Shown: in pieces, positions 41,401 to 49,911 of the stretch
Numbering within the stretch: the stretch's first letter is position 1
Layout: every line of letters starts with the position of its first letter
Source: JAGOUB01 sp964648045
GTDB taxonomy: Bacteria > Patescibacteriota > Gracilibacteria > Peribacterales > Peribacteraceae
DNA: 64,000 bases
Direction of reading: 5' to 3'
NCBI GenBank assembly: GCA_964648045.1
Contig: CAZYNU010000001.1
Coordinates: 22,748 to 86,747 of the forward strand
Notes under the pieces: generated by a model
Database searches by the model: none
The model's input: only the letters and a program-made list of their open reading frames with translations
Told to the model about the DNA's origin: nothing
Translations under genes and position numbers: made by a program

Positions 41401-43063
41401 CGGTAGAGACGCCAGTGATCTCGGCCAACTCCTCGAGGCCGCCGATGGCGAAGTCACCGGAGACGGTGGCGAGCAGATTCCCCACCACGTCTTTGGTGGC
41501 CGACTCGGGAATGTTCTTGTCGGCCCAGGTGCAGATTTTCTCGATGGTGTCTTGCGAGGCGAAGGCCACGGCCATGCCGATGGCAAAGAGCACATAGGGA
41601 TTCTTGGGCGCCGCCTTCAGAATGCCGGCAACGCGCAGCGCGTTGCCCGCCGCCAGAGCCGCCTTCGACGTGGCCTTACCCACCATGATGAACGACGCGA
41701 ACTGCATCGTGGCCTTCACCTTGTTGGGCGATTCGTGCAGGTAGAGCCCCCAGAGCAGCACGGTCACGGGGCTTTCGATGGCCAGAAGTTCGCCCCAGAA
41801 CTTGGGGCCGAGCGGCATGCGATTGAAAGCACCAAAAAGCTTGCCGAGCGTTTCGACCGGCATGCCCACCTTGCCCATCTGGGCGCAGACCTGCTCCCAA
41901 CCCTTGATGACACCCATGCGCGCGGCGGGGGCGAGATCGCGCAGGATCGGGATTTTTTGGAGCGTCCGTTTGTTCACCGCTTCCCAGCTCAAGTATTCCT
42001 CGAGCACCTCCTCGGCCGCCTCGTTGATGATGACACCCATGTAGAGAAGCCACTGGTCATTGTCGACTTGCGGCTGCTTGATAACCTTGCGCTCGTAGAG
42101 ATCGCGATTCACCAGGAAGGTAACAATGCCCTCCACCTGGTTCTTGCCCACCTCGCCGCCCAGATTGCGACGCATGGCTAGAGCCACGCGGTTGGAAACC
42201 GTCATGCGCTCCTCGTTGAGCTTGGCGTACTGGGCGAGCACCGCGGGCTTCGTACGAGTGGCGACATCGCGCGCCTGCGAGGGCGGTAGCACCGGGCGGG
42301 CGAGCGAGGCGATGAATTGGTGTAATTCCGCCTCGGTGCAGTCGGCGGGGAATCCCATCTCCTTCAGGAAGATCTCGCGGCCGGCCGTGCGGCAGTCGAT
42401 CTCGTATTTCTGGCGGCGCTTGGCGAAATTGAGCAGCGCCTCGCCGGCGGTCGCCACGGGATCGGGCGGCGGCTGGCGGAGCGCCGGCGCGAGGGCGGCG
42501 CGCATCGCCTTGGCCTCGTCCGACAGAGCCTCGTATTCTTTAGTGAGTTCGGGCTTGGCGCCGGCGGGGGGCGGCAACGGCTTACCCTCACCGAACAGGA
42601 AGCGTACGGCCTCCTCGGCCTCGGGCCCCTTGGCGCCGGAGTAGGCGGAGACGCTCGCCACGTTGTCGGCCATCACCTTGGCGTAGGCCGTCTCGTGCGC
42701 GATGGCCGCCTTCACGATGGGAAGCGAAAGGAGGAGCTCAATCTTCTTTTTGGCCGTTTCGCTGTCTTTTTGTTCGAGCGAAGTGAGCAGCTGTTCGATC
42801 TGGCCGAACATCTCTTCCAGCTTGGCCGCGTCCATGTGACCGGCAGCCTGAAGGGCATCCCACGTCGTCTTAAGTCCGTCGAGCTGGCCTCGAGTAGCCA
42901 CAAACGGCGCCGACTGCGTGCGACCACGCGAGAGGAAGTCGTGGAACACTTTCAGGTCGCCCGTGAGCACCTCCGGCTGCTTGGCCAGTTTTTCCTGCAG
43001 GCGCAGGCGCTGGGCCACGAACGAGTCGGGTGCGGCGGCCGGTGCGGCTTTGGGTGTTTCCAC
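38453..43063 (-). CDS. Giant hypothetical protein (1536 aa), cluster gene 4
   Basis: A 1536-residue protein from a GTG start, unrecognised throughout. No signal peptide. Residues ~1-380 are helical and charged. Residues ~420-510 hold several hydrophobic helices (FWGELLAIESPVTVLLWGLY, MQFASFIMVGKATSKAALAA, NPYVLFAIGMAVAFAS). The rest is mostly soluble mixed helix, with a C-terminal ~200 residues rich in Trp, Asp and Arg (DDWKRMARHVLKNDRSGGTS). No Walker, protease, transferase or repeat motif was found. It is last in a run of four same-strand genes of unknown type. A membrane-embedded scaffold of an envelope or secretion apparatus is one possibility. Confidence 0.85.
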   Translation of the reverse strand: METPKAAPAAAPDSFVAQRLRLQEKLAKQPEVLTGDLKVFHDFLSRGRTQSAPFVATRGQLDGLKTTWDALQAAGHMDAAKLEEMFGQIEQLLTSLEQKDSETAKKKIELLLSLPIVKAAIAHETAYAKVMADNVASVSAYSGAKGPEAEEAVRFLFGEGKPLPPPAGAKPELTKEYEALSDEAKAMRAALAPALRQPPPDPVATAGEALLNFAKRRQKYEIDCRTAGREIFLKEMGFPADCTEAELHQFIASLARPVLPPSQARDVATRTKPAVLAQYAKLNEERMTVSNRVALAMRRNLGGEVGKNQVEGIVTFLVNRDLYERKVIKQPQVDNDQWLLYMGVIINEAAEEVLEEYLSWEAVNKRTLQKIPILRDLAPAARMGVIKGWEQVCAQMGKVGMPVETLGKLFGAFNRMPLGPKFWGELLAIESPVTVLLWGLYLHESPNKVKATMQFASFIMVGKATSKAALAAGNALRVAGILKAAPKNPYVLFAIGMAVAFASQDTIEKICTWADKNIPESATKDVVGNLLATVSGDFAIGGLEELAEITGVSTVDPDRDFRNYMTRPANLASPSGMLSGDYYHTLDDWNARVDQAVAKGGKESPIALKLWELRKVSDVKEWAKTQSVTLHIHVTSLAGQERELEAGLKAAGAFEAGDTLGGVELATRDGGKAVRNDNLVRYALAGTGKDAPGLKKARDYVDGLASKAGGAEKVTDPLFKAFQAYRELLTETAKDVSLANYLGVYDRKVWLGDLANYNGEHAPSTEFMQAGLVQTIADAMRRNRAVSRSAYPDMKPEDYGAELAKALKVEQKLSIMDALGQDFDSLYKEWKGPGINIFKGAQSLNVPTIGIRDELFQLMAQVHAATKDLSETLSKDVADALLAETYTAIQQMASSREMVTSQQLRNIRAKLSEAVLKGKVGAQKVWAANVKDRFETKGAPFLVQGELPGLLDMDAGINGRQTVDYLASLVRRGMDSAPQLLLLQSRTNTGDLQLYSFICPSGDRASWTVEIRGAQRQFYYRGRQQINSVTYSEARTVSFADFCKQYPGSAAGLEEHLKPIEAERRTQDELAKSAETKRSEEVAQLKAEYIRANEGDRMKGLEKVLIYRPVQAMGRNGFPAFDRDYKPIMVPQLVGNVKDLLEGVKELKPKLEEQLKETRYSYEQAMRLHEIIEGKLLTMAKDRDIQKECEKFGTNAYFVCMDVYQSLAKHKATAAEYERLKAGDYWEKNFPPFVKKELLPLLDRLSEKEMTAVRTALSIKRVAEFEKMLNEKGAGALRDGLEKDATAHAEKIAGWRFDVRKAVMNGKELVSVPVSPGSKERVSIGRFNDPKGEAWIILARHPSFDPKNDSKEINNFGSKTHQPDEDNGGHRLQYYRIKAKDVADPTQLNFSDLGKNPGAEWLKIRPNIFSGDLGDDWKRMARHVLKNDRSGGTSDRLWRILNIFPYEVAWSDRSNAKHRLHDGLVELSGYIKDEEKFYDKLIETVFAEGSITWNTVSNVRKSMYSRNTYVDDWGLTNATTDFRRESATQVIVRVFP

Positions 43064-43112
43064 GAGCGGGTATGTGTGCGTTGGTCGGATTCACTCCCCC
43101 CTCCCATCGTGC

Positions 43113-45575
43113 TCACTTACGCTTGATCTTGGGATGCGCGCCGGCCTTGAGGGCGGCCTCCACATCGGCCTTCACGTCGCCCTCACTGCGACCGTCCACC
43201 TTAATGTCGAGCTTCACCGCCAGGTCGGCGATGGCGCGGGCATCCATCTTGCCCAGATCGATGCGGGCGGGGTCAATCTCGGTCTCGGCAGTGCGGCCGC
43301 TCGCGTCACCTTCAACACGAGCCTCATCGACTACGACGTCATCGGCAGCTTCCAGAGCTTTGATCCTCTCTTCCAATTCCAAGATGCGCGCCCGGTCTGC
43401 CTCTCGCTCTTTGCGGAGCGTGGCCAATTCAGCCTTTGCCTCAGCCATGGCTTCAGTCGGCGTCTGGCCCGGCTTCAGGAAGCCTTCCAGGTAACCAATC
43501 AGACTGCCGCGTTTCACCGCACGTGCGGGGCCAGAAATGAGCGTGCGATCGAAGAGACTTGGAATACCGTTGGCAATGCGAGAGAACGGACGGCGGAAGC
43601 CGATACGGTTCTCACCCAGGCGAGCGAAGCCGCCGCGACCACCAAGTGCATAAGCAGTTGCCAAACCGGCGGCGCCGAACACGAGCCACTTCAAGAAGTC
43701 ATCGTCTTCGCCCTTCTGGTTACCGGCGGCGATGTCGGCCTCCACCTTCTTGTCTTGGTGGGCCTGGATGTTCTCCATGACCAATCCTTCCAGCTTGCCC
43801 ATGGCACGGGCATACGCATTCCAGTGGCCACGCATCTGCAGGTAGAGCGCCACGTAGGCGGCAAGCATGCGCGGACCGTCTTTGGGATCAAGATCGGCAA
43901 TATCGGCCGCAGTCAGACCCTTGGTGACGAATTGCTCCACTAAGGCAGGGTCTGCCTTCTTGCCCAGCAGCACCTCGGCGCTGGTCTTCTTACGCAAGCT
44001 CTCAAGCATCACCAGATCGGTCTCGAATTCTTTGGCCGGACCTTCCACCTCGGCACGGCACTTTTCGATATTCGCCTTCACCGAGGTCATCTTGGCCTCG
44101 TGCTTCGCCTTGGCGCCGGGCCAGCGCTTATCCTCTTCAAGATCTTTCCAATCTTTGGCGCTGTTCAAGTCGAAATCCTCGGGCAGACCCATCGCCTTCA
44201 GGAGACCGGCCATGTTGTCCTTCGCGTACTCACTGCCCTCCTTTGTGGAGAGGACCTTCTTCATGCTGAAGTCGAGTGTATCGGCCACGGTGTCGCCCAA
44301 AGTGGAACGTGTGACACCAACTGCCACTTTGCGCGGGCCGTTCACCACCATCGAGCGAACGCCGCCGCGGTACTTGGCAAGCAGATTGAGCACCATGGCG
44401 GCGCGGGCAGAGGCCTGCTCCGTCCAAAGCTGCTCCAGCTTCATGTCCCAACGCTTCGTGCTGAGAAGGTGATCTTTCTCGAAGCCCTTAGCGGGACGCC
44501 CCGGGCGCGGCCCCAAGACCATGTCGAAGTGACCGCGGAAATTTTCGGTGAGGGCATCCACCGTGCTGCCCATGATTTTCTCGCCTTCAGCAGCGGCCGC
44601 GTTGGCCAAGGGAATGCTTGGCGCCTTAGCCACAGCTGCAGGCTTTTGATACTGGCGTTGCCCCTCGGGAATCGTGAACTCCTCAATATCCGCGATGTTC
44701 TCCAGGCCGGTATGGCGCAGGAGCGATTCCAATTCCACACCAAGCGACGCTCCGACCTTCTGAAGAGCCGCGACCTCGCCCCGGAATTTCTCGGCCAGGG
44801 CATTCTTCTCTTCTTGAGTCACCGTCCCCTTTTTGAGAAGCAGACGCAACTCCACCTCGTACTCGTTCCCCTTCTTAAGAATTAGGCTGTTGTTCTGGCG
44901 CAGCGCCCGATCGATCAGGTCGCCGTAGAGGGCATTCGTCAGAACGGGCAAAGGATTCACAGCCTCCTTAAGGGCCTCCGTCGCACGCTGAAGCGCGGTG
45001 ATATCGTTGGTGCCCCACAGCGCCAAGCGGGCGGCGGCGGCGGTATTGAATTTCTTCAATTGGTCTTGCACTGCCTTCTCCAAAGCCGGATCAGCCGCGA
45101 CGCCATAGGCCGCATGCTGCTTCTTCAACACCAGGTAACGATCGATCATACCGAAGTTCCGCTCAATCAGACCCGGTAGGACCGTGTAAAACGCCTCGCG
45201 TCCGGAGGCATATTTCTCCTCGTCGGTCGGCACCGCACGCGTCTTGTCGTTGACTTGCTGCAAGCGCAGCAGCTGCGCCTGAGTTTGGTTGATCACCGAG
45301 AGCGCTTCAATGGTACGCTGATCCTTACCGTCAAACTTGGCCCGCATGTCGCGGAGTAAGTCGGCATGACGCTGATCGACGGCCGTCTTCGGATCGATCT
45401 TCTGGCCCTCGACATAGCCGCGAGCTGTATTGGGGCCACTCCCACCGAAGAGTCGACGCGCTTCCGTAAACTCCGGAAATGCCTTACGTAAATCGTCGAT
45501 ATCCGCCGGGAGGGGAACCTCCTTGGGGTTGCGGGTATTTTCGACGTCTTTCCGAGCGGGCAATTTCTCGTCCAT
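43113..45575 (-). CDS. Large hypothetical protein (820 aa) with one membrane helix, cluster gene 3
   Basis: An 820-residue protein, predicted mostly helical. One clear transmembrane segment lies at ~625-645 (FLKWLVFGAAGLATAYALGG), followed by a basic stretch. A coiled coil spans ~710-745 (TLRKEREADRARILELEERI). The C-terminal ~50 residues (KMDARAIADLAVKLDIKVDG) look like a small SAP/HeH-type helix-turn-helix fold, tentatively. The N-terminal ~600 residues resemble nothing I know. Start ATG 45575 with a C-rich leader; 47 bases after the 150-aa gene and 49 bases before the 1536-aa gene. Confidence 0.83.
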   Translation of the reverse strand: MDEKLPARKDVENTRNPKEVPLPADIDDLRKAFPEFTEARRLFGGSGPNTARGYVEGQKIDPKTAVDQRHADLLRDMRAKFDGKDQRTIEALSVINQTQAQLLRLQQVNDKTRAVPTDEEKYASGREAFYTVLPGLIERNFGMIDRYLVLKKQHAAYGVAADPALEKAVQDQLKKFNTAAAARLALWGTNDITALQRATEALKEAVNPLPVLTNALYGDLIDRALRQNNSLILKKGNEYEVELRLLLKKGTVTQEEKNALAEKFRGEVAALQKVGASLGVELESLLRHTGLENIADIEEFTIPEGQRQYQKPAAVAKAPSIPLANAAAAEGEKIMGSTVDALTENFRGHFDMVLGPRPGRPAKGFEKDHLLSTKRWDMKLEQLWTEQASARAAMVLNLLAKYRGGVRSMVVNGPRKVAVGVTRSTLGDTVADTLDFSMKKVLSTKEGSEYAKDNMAGLLKAMGLPEDFDLNSAKDWKDLEEDKRWPGAKAKHEAKMTSVKANIEKCRAEVEGPAKEFETDLVMLESLRKKTSAEVLLGKKADPALVEQFVTKGLTAADIADLDPKDGPRMLAAYVALYLQMRGHWNAYARAMGKLEGLVMENIQAHQDKKVEADIAAGNQKGEDDDFLKWLVFGAAGLATAYALGGRGGFARLGENRIGFRRPFSRIANGIPSLFDRTLISGPARAVKRGSLIGYLEGFLKPGQTPTEAMAEAKAELATLRKEREADRARILELEERIKALEAADDVVVDEARVEGDASGRTAETEIDPARIDLGKMDARAIADLAVKLDIKVDGRSEGDVKADVEAALKAGAHPKIKRK

Positions 45576-45622
45576 ATGAAGGGGTGGGTGTGGATATTGT
45601 GAGCAGTGGCAGAGGCGGAGGC

Positions 45623-46075
45623 TTACACGCCGCCGTCAATACCGCCGTACGATTCAAAGGCACCACCGGCGTCTCCGCCCGTAATACCCGGCGAGGCCAG
45701 CCTCTGAGTAGCCTTACCAAAACGACTGAACCAATTCAGGCCCGTGCCAGTAGCGGCACCCTCGGTGGCTCCGAAGGCATTGAAGAGATAGGGCGTACCA
45801 AAATAGAGCGCGGCAGCAATGGCGGCCGCACGGCCGATCTTACCCACCGTACCACCGCCGAGCAGGCCTTCGACAGGCTTGAACGTGAGCCACTTCCAGA
45901 GCGTTCCCAGCACGGGGCGCTCCTGGCTGTAGATGTACTCGGAGAACCAACCTTTCTGCTGGGCCGTACGAACATCCTCAACGGAGTTAGAAAGTTCGCG
46001 GCGATCCGTTGGGCGGTTGGAACGACCATTAGCGGGAAGTTCAGGGGCCGTGTTCTGGTCGGAGGCGCGTGACAT
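45623..46075 (-). CDS. Single-helix membrane hypothetical protein (150 aa), cluster gene 2
   Basis: A 150-residue protein with a charged disordered N terminus (DQNTAPELPANGRSNRPTD), a middle segment with YIYSQERPVLGTLWKWLTFK, one transmembrane helix at ~79-102 (KIGRAAAIAAALYFGTPYLF), and a Gly-rich C-terminal end (GGDAGGAFESYGGIDGG). Not recognised. Starts 14 bases after the previous gene of the cluster; the leader CTCCCTCCT is pyrimidine-rich rather than an SD. Confidence 0.75.
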   Translation of the reverse strand: MSRASDQNTAPELPANGRSNRPTDRRELSNSVEDVRTAQQKGWFSEYIYSQERPVLGTLWKWLTFKPVEGLLGGGTVGKIGRAAAIAAALYFGTPYLFNAFGATEGAATGTGLNWFSRFGKATQRLASPGITGGDAGGAFESYGGIDGGV

Positions 46076-46089
46076 AGGAGGAGGGAGAA

Positions 46090-46503
46090 TTAGCGGTTAA
46101 AGGAAAGGAGCAAACCGTGGCGAAGACTGGAAAGATCGGCGACCTCTTGCAGATCTTGTCCCGACTTCACGGCCGGCAACGCTTCGGCAATGAGCACGCG
46201 GAAGACATCGGGGCCCCAGGCAAAAGCCAGTTCCATGACGTCGTCTTTGGAGATGGACGACAGGTCCACGCTCTCGGCCATGTCGATGAGTTCGTCGGCC
46301 GTAAACGTCTGCGACTTGGCCTTTTCTTGAAAGGCATGGAGGGCCGGATTCTTCAGATGCATCTGGCGCAGTCGGCTTTCGCGGTGCTGATCGGTATCGG
46401 TAAACGTGAGCGTCTCGCGCTCGACTGTAGCGTGCGCCTGCACGTCGGCAGGCAAGGCATCGAAGAGCTTCTGTTCGGCGTCGGTAAGGTGGAGAGTGGG
46501 CAT
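46090..46503 (-). CDS. Small soluble helical hypothetical protein (137 aa), cluster gene 1
   Basis: A 137-residue protein from ATG 46503 (MPTLHLTDAEQKLFDALPAD), acidic and helical, with SQTFTADELIDMAESVDLSS and ELAFAWGPDVFRVLIAEALP. No known domain. The frame continues upstream, but that part reads through the promoter. First gene of the four-gene cluster, ~40 bases downstream of a near-consensus promoter; a chaperone-like or adaptor role for the larger membrane proteins is only a guess. Confidence 0.75.
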   Translation of the reverse strand: MPTLHLTDAEQKLFDALPADVQAHATVERETLTFTDTDQHRESRLRQMHLKNPALHAFQEKAKSQTFTADELIDMAESVDLSSISKDDVMELAFAWGPDVFRVLIAEALPAVKSGQDLQEVADLSSLRHGLLLSFNR

Positions 46504-46545
46504 AGCAGAGAGAAGTGTGGCGGGAAGAAAGACTGAAATCCATTC

Positions 46546-46574
46546 ATTGTACCAAATTTCGTCTCTTTTCTCAA
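46546..46574 (-). promoter_or_regulatory. Promoter of the four-gene unknown cluster
   Basis: Minus strand TTGAGA (46569-46574), 17-base spacer, TACAAT (46546-46551): five of six matches in each box. Divergent from the promoter at 46608. Confidence 0.7.
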
Positions 46575-46607
46575 TCAAGACTCCGGAATGCCAGGCACGT
46601 CGACCGA

Positions 46608-46635
46608 TTGACTTCCATAAAAAAGAGGATATTTT
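46608..46635 (+). promoter_or_regulatory. Promoter of the gene at 46678
   Basis: TTGACT (46608-46613), 16-base spacer, TATTTT (46630-46635). Divergent from the cluster promoter. Confidence 0.5.
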
Positions 46636-46677
46636 CTGCGCGTTTTGTCACCCGTTCCTTCACCGCAGAGGTCTCCC

Positions 46678-47214
46678 GTGAGAATTATTCGCTGTTACGT
46701 CCATCCCAAGACCATGGCCTCCCGCGACGGCCATGACGACCCGCTGGGCGAAGTGAGTTTCTTCCAGGCGTTCGTCGAACGCTACCCCAACGACGTCGAT
46801 ATCACTCTCGTAGAGTGGCCCACGGCCGAGACGCCAAAGGCTCCAACGGCTAAAGGTAATCGCACGCTTCGCGGCGGCATCGGCAACGTGCCTGCCCCCC
46901 TGCTGAAGCCGAAGCTCGTGGATGTGCTGATCACCCACCTGACCCAGGCCAAGCAGCCAGCGCTCGTCCTCCCCTCCTACCACCTCTCGAGCACCGAGCT
47001 CGACCGCCTCGTCGCCTTCTGCCTGGAGCAGGGCCACATCCCGTTCATCTGCAGCGAGATGATGCTCAGCGCCGAGAAGCGCGCCACCGACGTCTACCTG
47101 TGGCGCGAGATGGACCGCCTAATCGCCAAGATCCGACCGATCCAGCCGACCTGCAACGGCCAGTGCCCGAAGAAGCCGAAGAATAAACGGGAGTCCACCC
47201 TCATCCCCGCCTGA
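46678..47214 (+). CDS. Hypothetical protein
   Basis: A 178-residue protein from GTG 46678 (RIIRCYVHPKTMASRDGHDD follows the start), with a weak AGAGG upstream. Alternating strands and helices (LVDVLITHLTQAKQPALVLP; LVAFCLEQGHIPFICSEMML) suggest a small Rossmann-like alpha/beta fold. The C terminus is basic and contains two Cys (PTCNGQCPKKPKNKRE). I do not recognise the family. Monocistronic, with its own promoter and a strong terminator. Confidence 0.72.
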   Translation: MRIIRCYVHPKTMASRDGHDDPLGEVSFFQAFVERYPNDVDITLVEWPTAETPKAPTAKGNRTLRGGIGNVPAPLLKPKLVDVLITHLTQAKQPALVLPSYHLSSTELDRLVAFCLEQGHIPFICSEMMLSAEKRATDVYLWREMDRLIAKIRPIQPTCNGQCPKKPKNKRESTLIPA

Positions 47215-47236
47215 CAGTCCCGTGACTGTCGCCCCT

Positions 47237-47266
47237 GCCCCTGCCGCTCGCGGCAGGGGCCTTTTT
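47237..47266 (+). terminator. Intrinsic terminator
   Basis: Perfect 10-bp stem GCCCCTGCCG/CGGCAGGGGC with a CTCG loop and five T. Confidence 0.93.
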
Positions 47267-47283
47267 CTGAAAGAATCAGCACC

Positions 47284-47955
47284 ATGCTCTCCATCGTCTC
47301 TACGCCCATCGGCAACCTCGGCGACATCACGCTGCGTGCGCTCGAAGCGTTCAAGACCTGCGCGGCCGTGGCCTGCGAGGACACGCGCGTGACAGGCCAG
47401 CTGCTCAAGCACCTGGGACTCGAGAAGAAAGAGCTCATTAGCCTGCACGGCTACAGCGACCCCCGCCGCACTGACGGCGTGGTGGAGCGGCTCAAGCTGG
47501 GCGAGCATATCGTGCTCGTGAGCGACGCCGGTACTCCCGGCATCAGCGACCCCGGCTTCTTGCTGGTGTCCAAGGCGCGCGCGGCTGGCGTGAGGGTGGA
47601 AGCCGTGCCCGGCGCGGCCGCTTTCCTGGCGGCGCTCTCGGTAAGCGGCCTGCCAATCCATCGCTTCCGCTATCTCGGCTTCCTGCCGCTCAAAAAAGGA
47701 CGGCAAACGCTGCTCAAGACCTTCGCCGCCGAGGAGGACACCATCGTCTTCTACGAGTCAGTCCACCGCATCGAGCGCACGCTGCTCGAGCTGGCCGACG
47801 TACTGGCCACACAGCCCGAACGACGCGTGGTCGTGGCACGCGAGCTGACGAAGATGCACGAAGAGATCGTCGACGTCACTGTTGTCGGTCTGCCCGACGC
47901 CGCCCGCGCCATAACCAAGAAGGGCGAGTTCGTCGTGATGATCGGGCCACTCTGA
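47284..47955 (+). CDS. rsmI: 16S rRNA 2'-O-methyltransferase RsmI
   Basis: A 223-residue SAM-dependent methyltransferase of the tetrapyrrole-methylase fold that 2'-O-methylates C1402 of 16S rRNA. Signatures: MLSIVSTPIGNLGDITLRAL, ACEDTRVTGQLLKHLG, HIVLVSDAGTPGISDPGFLL and VVARELTKMHEEIV. It is shorter than Escherichia RsmI (286) and lacks the C-terminal HTH part. ruvA and pgi follow on the same strand after a ~60-base gap. Confidence 0.93.
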   Translation: MLSIVSTPIGNLGDITLRALEAFKTCAAVACEDTRVTGQLLKHLGLEKKELISLHGYSDPRRTDGVVERLKLGEHIVLVSDAGTPGISDPGFLLVSKARAAGVRVEAVPGAAAFLAALSVSGLPIHRFRYLGFLPLKKGRQTLLKTFAAEEDTIVFYESVHRIERTLLELADVLATQPERRVVVARELTKMHEEIVDVTVVGLPDAARAITKKGEFVVMIGPL

Positions 47956-48019
47956 GAACACGAGCACGTCAAGCGCGCTCGACGGTGACACGGGCCGTCT
48001 TCTGGTACCATCATCGGTG

Positions 48020-48601
48020 ATGATCGCCCACCTGCGCGGCACCGTCGGCAAGGGGAAGCCCGGGGTGATGACGGTGGACGTCCAAGGCGTGGGATACCGC
48101 GTGCTCGCACCCATGTCGGTGTGGGACCAGTTGGAGGACGGACGGACGGCGACCGTGCACATCTCAAGCTATATCCGCGAAGATCGCTTCGATCTGTTTG
48201 GCTTTGCCGACGCGGGCGGCAAGGCACTGTTCGAGGCGCTCATCGAATGCCAGGGCGTGGGGCCCAAGATGGGCCTCGAGCTCTGCGACGTACCTCGCTC
48301 CTTGCTCATGCAAGCCATCGCCGAGGACGACGCAAGCGTCTTGAAAAACGTGAAGGGTGTCGGTACAAAGACGGCCGAAAAACTTCTGCTCGAGCTGAAG
48401 AATCTCTCGGAAAAAGACCCTGGACTGTTCGCTGCCCCGGCCGCCATGAGCGAGCTTGGGCCCCATCTGGACCGCGACGCCGTCGCCGCCCTGGTGCAGC
48501 TCGGGTACGCGCAAGAGCTGGTGATGGAGACGCTCAAGGCGCTCCCCCGCTCGCTCAAAACCACTGAAGACCGCGTGACCGCCGCCCTTCGCAGCCTATG
48601 A
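48020..48601 (+). CDS. ruvA: Holliday junction DNA helicase subunit RuvA
   Basis: A 193-residue protein: N-terminal OB fold (MIAHLRGTVGKGKPGVMTVD, then GVGYRV), tandem HhH region (GVGPKMGLELCD and VKGVGTKTAEKLLLELK), and C-terminal RuvB-binding domain III ending in ALRSL. It binds four-way junctions and loads RuvB during recombination. ATG 48020 is the family start; a GTG one codon upstream is possible. TACCAT ends 8 bases before the ATG. Its stop overlaps the pgi start as ATGA. ruvB and ruvC are absent from the window. Confidence 0.95.
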   Translation: MIAHLRGTVGKGKPGVMTVDVQGVGYRVLAPMSVWDQLEDGRTATVHISSYIREDRFDLFGFADAGGKALFEALIECQGVGPKMGLELCDVPRSLLMQAIAEDDASVLKNVKGVGTKTAEKLLLELKNLSEKDPGLFAAPAAMSELGPHLDRDAVAALVQLGYAQELVMETLKALPRSLKTTEDRVTAALRSL

Positions 48602-49875
48602 TCTCCCTCTCTATCGACGGCATCCTCGGCAAGACCATCACGCCCGCCATGGGCATCGCCGAGAGCGAACTCACCGCCATGCGCACACCCGTGCGCCGTG
48701 CTGTGGAACAATTTTTAGAGGAGCGGAAAGATGGCGAGCATGCCTGGGGGCTCGATCCCTACGCCAAGAAAGTAATTGCCCAGGTAAAGGAAACAGCGGC
48801 AGCCGTGAAGCGTTCTCGCATCGAAACGGTGCTGTGGCTTGGCATCGGCGGCTCGGGCCTGGGCCCCAAAGTGTTACAGGAGGCATTTGAACTGCCTGCC
48901 TCGGTAGAATTTGTGGTGGTAGACACCATCGATCCCGCCGCACTAAAGGTAATTACCGACGTAGTGGACTGGAATAAGACGCTCGTAGTAGTGGTGAGTA
49001 AGTCGGGCGAAACGCTTGAGACAATGAGCGCGTTCTTTCTCTGTTGGGACCGCCTCAAGAAGGCCCGCAAGGCCACCGCCAAAGACCGCGTCATCGCCAT
49101 CACCGATCCCAAGGAAGGCGCCCTCAAGACGTTCTGCTTGGAACAGGGCATTGCAACGCTGCCCATCCAGCCCGGGGTCGGCGGCCGCTACTGCATCTTC
49201 TCGCCGGTGGGACTCCTGCCCATCGCGCTGCTTGGCGGCGACGTGGACGCGTTCGTGCGCGGCGCCAAGGCGATGGACACGCGCTGCCAGTCGACGGTAC
49301 TGGAGGAGAACCCGGCCGCGCTGCTGGCCGCCTCGCAGTGGCTGCTCGACACCAAGAAGCACTACCCGATCCGCGTGATCATGCCCTACGGCCACCGTCT
49401 GCAGTCGCTCGGCCGCTGGAATCAGCAGCTCATCGCCGAAAGTCTGGGGAAAGCGGAAACGCAGAACCCCATCCCCATGGCCGCACTGGGCACGCAAGAT
49501 CAACATTCGCTCTTGCAACAGTGGTTGGCTGGACCGCGCCGCTGCTGGCATCTGATCGTGCGCGAGAAGGAGCACCCAGAGCTGCGCCTGCCCGAGATCG
49601 CCGACCCCGCTTTCCGCTGGCTCTCCAAGCGCTCGTTCGGCGACCTGCTGGACGCCTGCACCGAGGGCACGGCCGGCGCCCTCACCGCCCAGAAGCGCCC
49701 GCACGCCATGCTCACACTGGAGAAGCTGGACGAGGAAAATCTCGGCGCGCTCTTCTTCCTGCTGCTCACCGAGGTCGTGTTGCTCGGCAAGCTCTACCGC
49801 CTGAACCCCTACGGCCAGCCGGCCGTGGAGCTAGGCAAGAAGCGCACGCGTCAGATTCTTGGCGTCGACCACTGA
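48598..49875 (+). CDS. pgi: Glucose-6-phosphate isomerase
   Basis: A 425-residue isomerase interconverting glucose-6-P and fructose-6-P. Motifs: LWLGIGGSGLGPKVLQEA, VSKSGETLETMSAF (SIS phosphate loop), PGVGGRYCIFSPVGLLP, LGTQDQHSLLQQWLAGP and a C-terminal catalytic Lys region (GKKRTRQIL). Length fits the short bacterial form. Translationally coupled to ruvA through ATGA and followed by trxA after ~36 bases. It links with the glucan operon at 9-13.5 kb, which should supply glucose. Confidence 0.95.
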   Translation: MISLSIDGILGKTITPAMGIAESELTAMRTPVRRAVEQFLEERKDGEHAWGLDPYAKKVIAQVKETAAAVKRSRIETVLWLGIGGSGLGPKVLQEAFELPASVEFVVVDTIDPAALKVITDVVDWNKTLVVVVSKSGETLETMSAFFLCWDRLKKARKATAKDRVIAITDPKEGALKTFCLEQGIATLPIQPGVGGRYCIFSPVGLLPIALLGGDVDAFVRGAKAMDTRCQSTVLEENPAALLAASQWLLDTKKHYPIRVIMPYGHRLQSLGRWNQQLIAESLGKAETQNPIPMAALGTQDQHSLLQQWLAGPRRCWHLIVREKEHPELRLPEIADPAFRWLSKRSFGDLLDACTEGTAGALTAQKRPHAMLTLEKLDEENLGALFFLLLTEVVLLGKLYRLNPYGQPAVELGKKRTRQILGVDH

Positions 49876-49911
49876 GCCGGCGTACCATTCCTTCCGTTTC
49901 CCCTCACTCCC

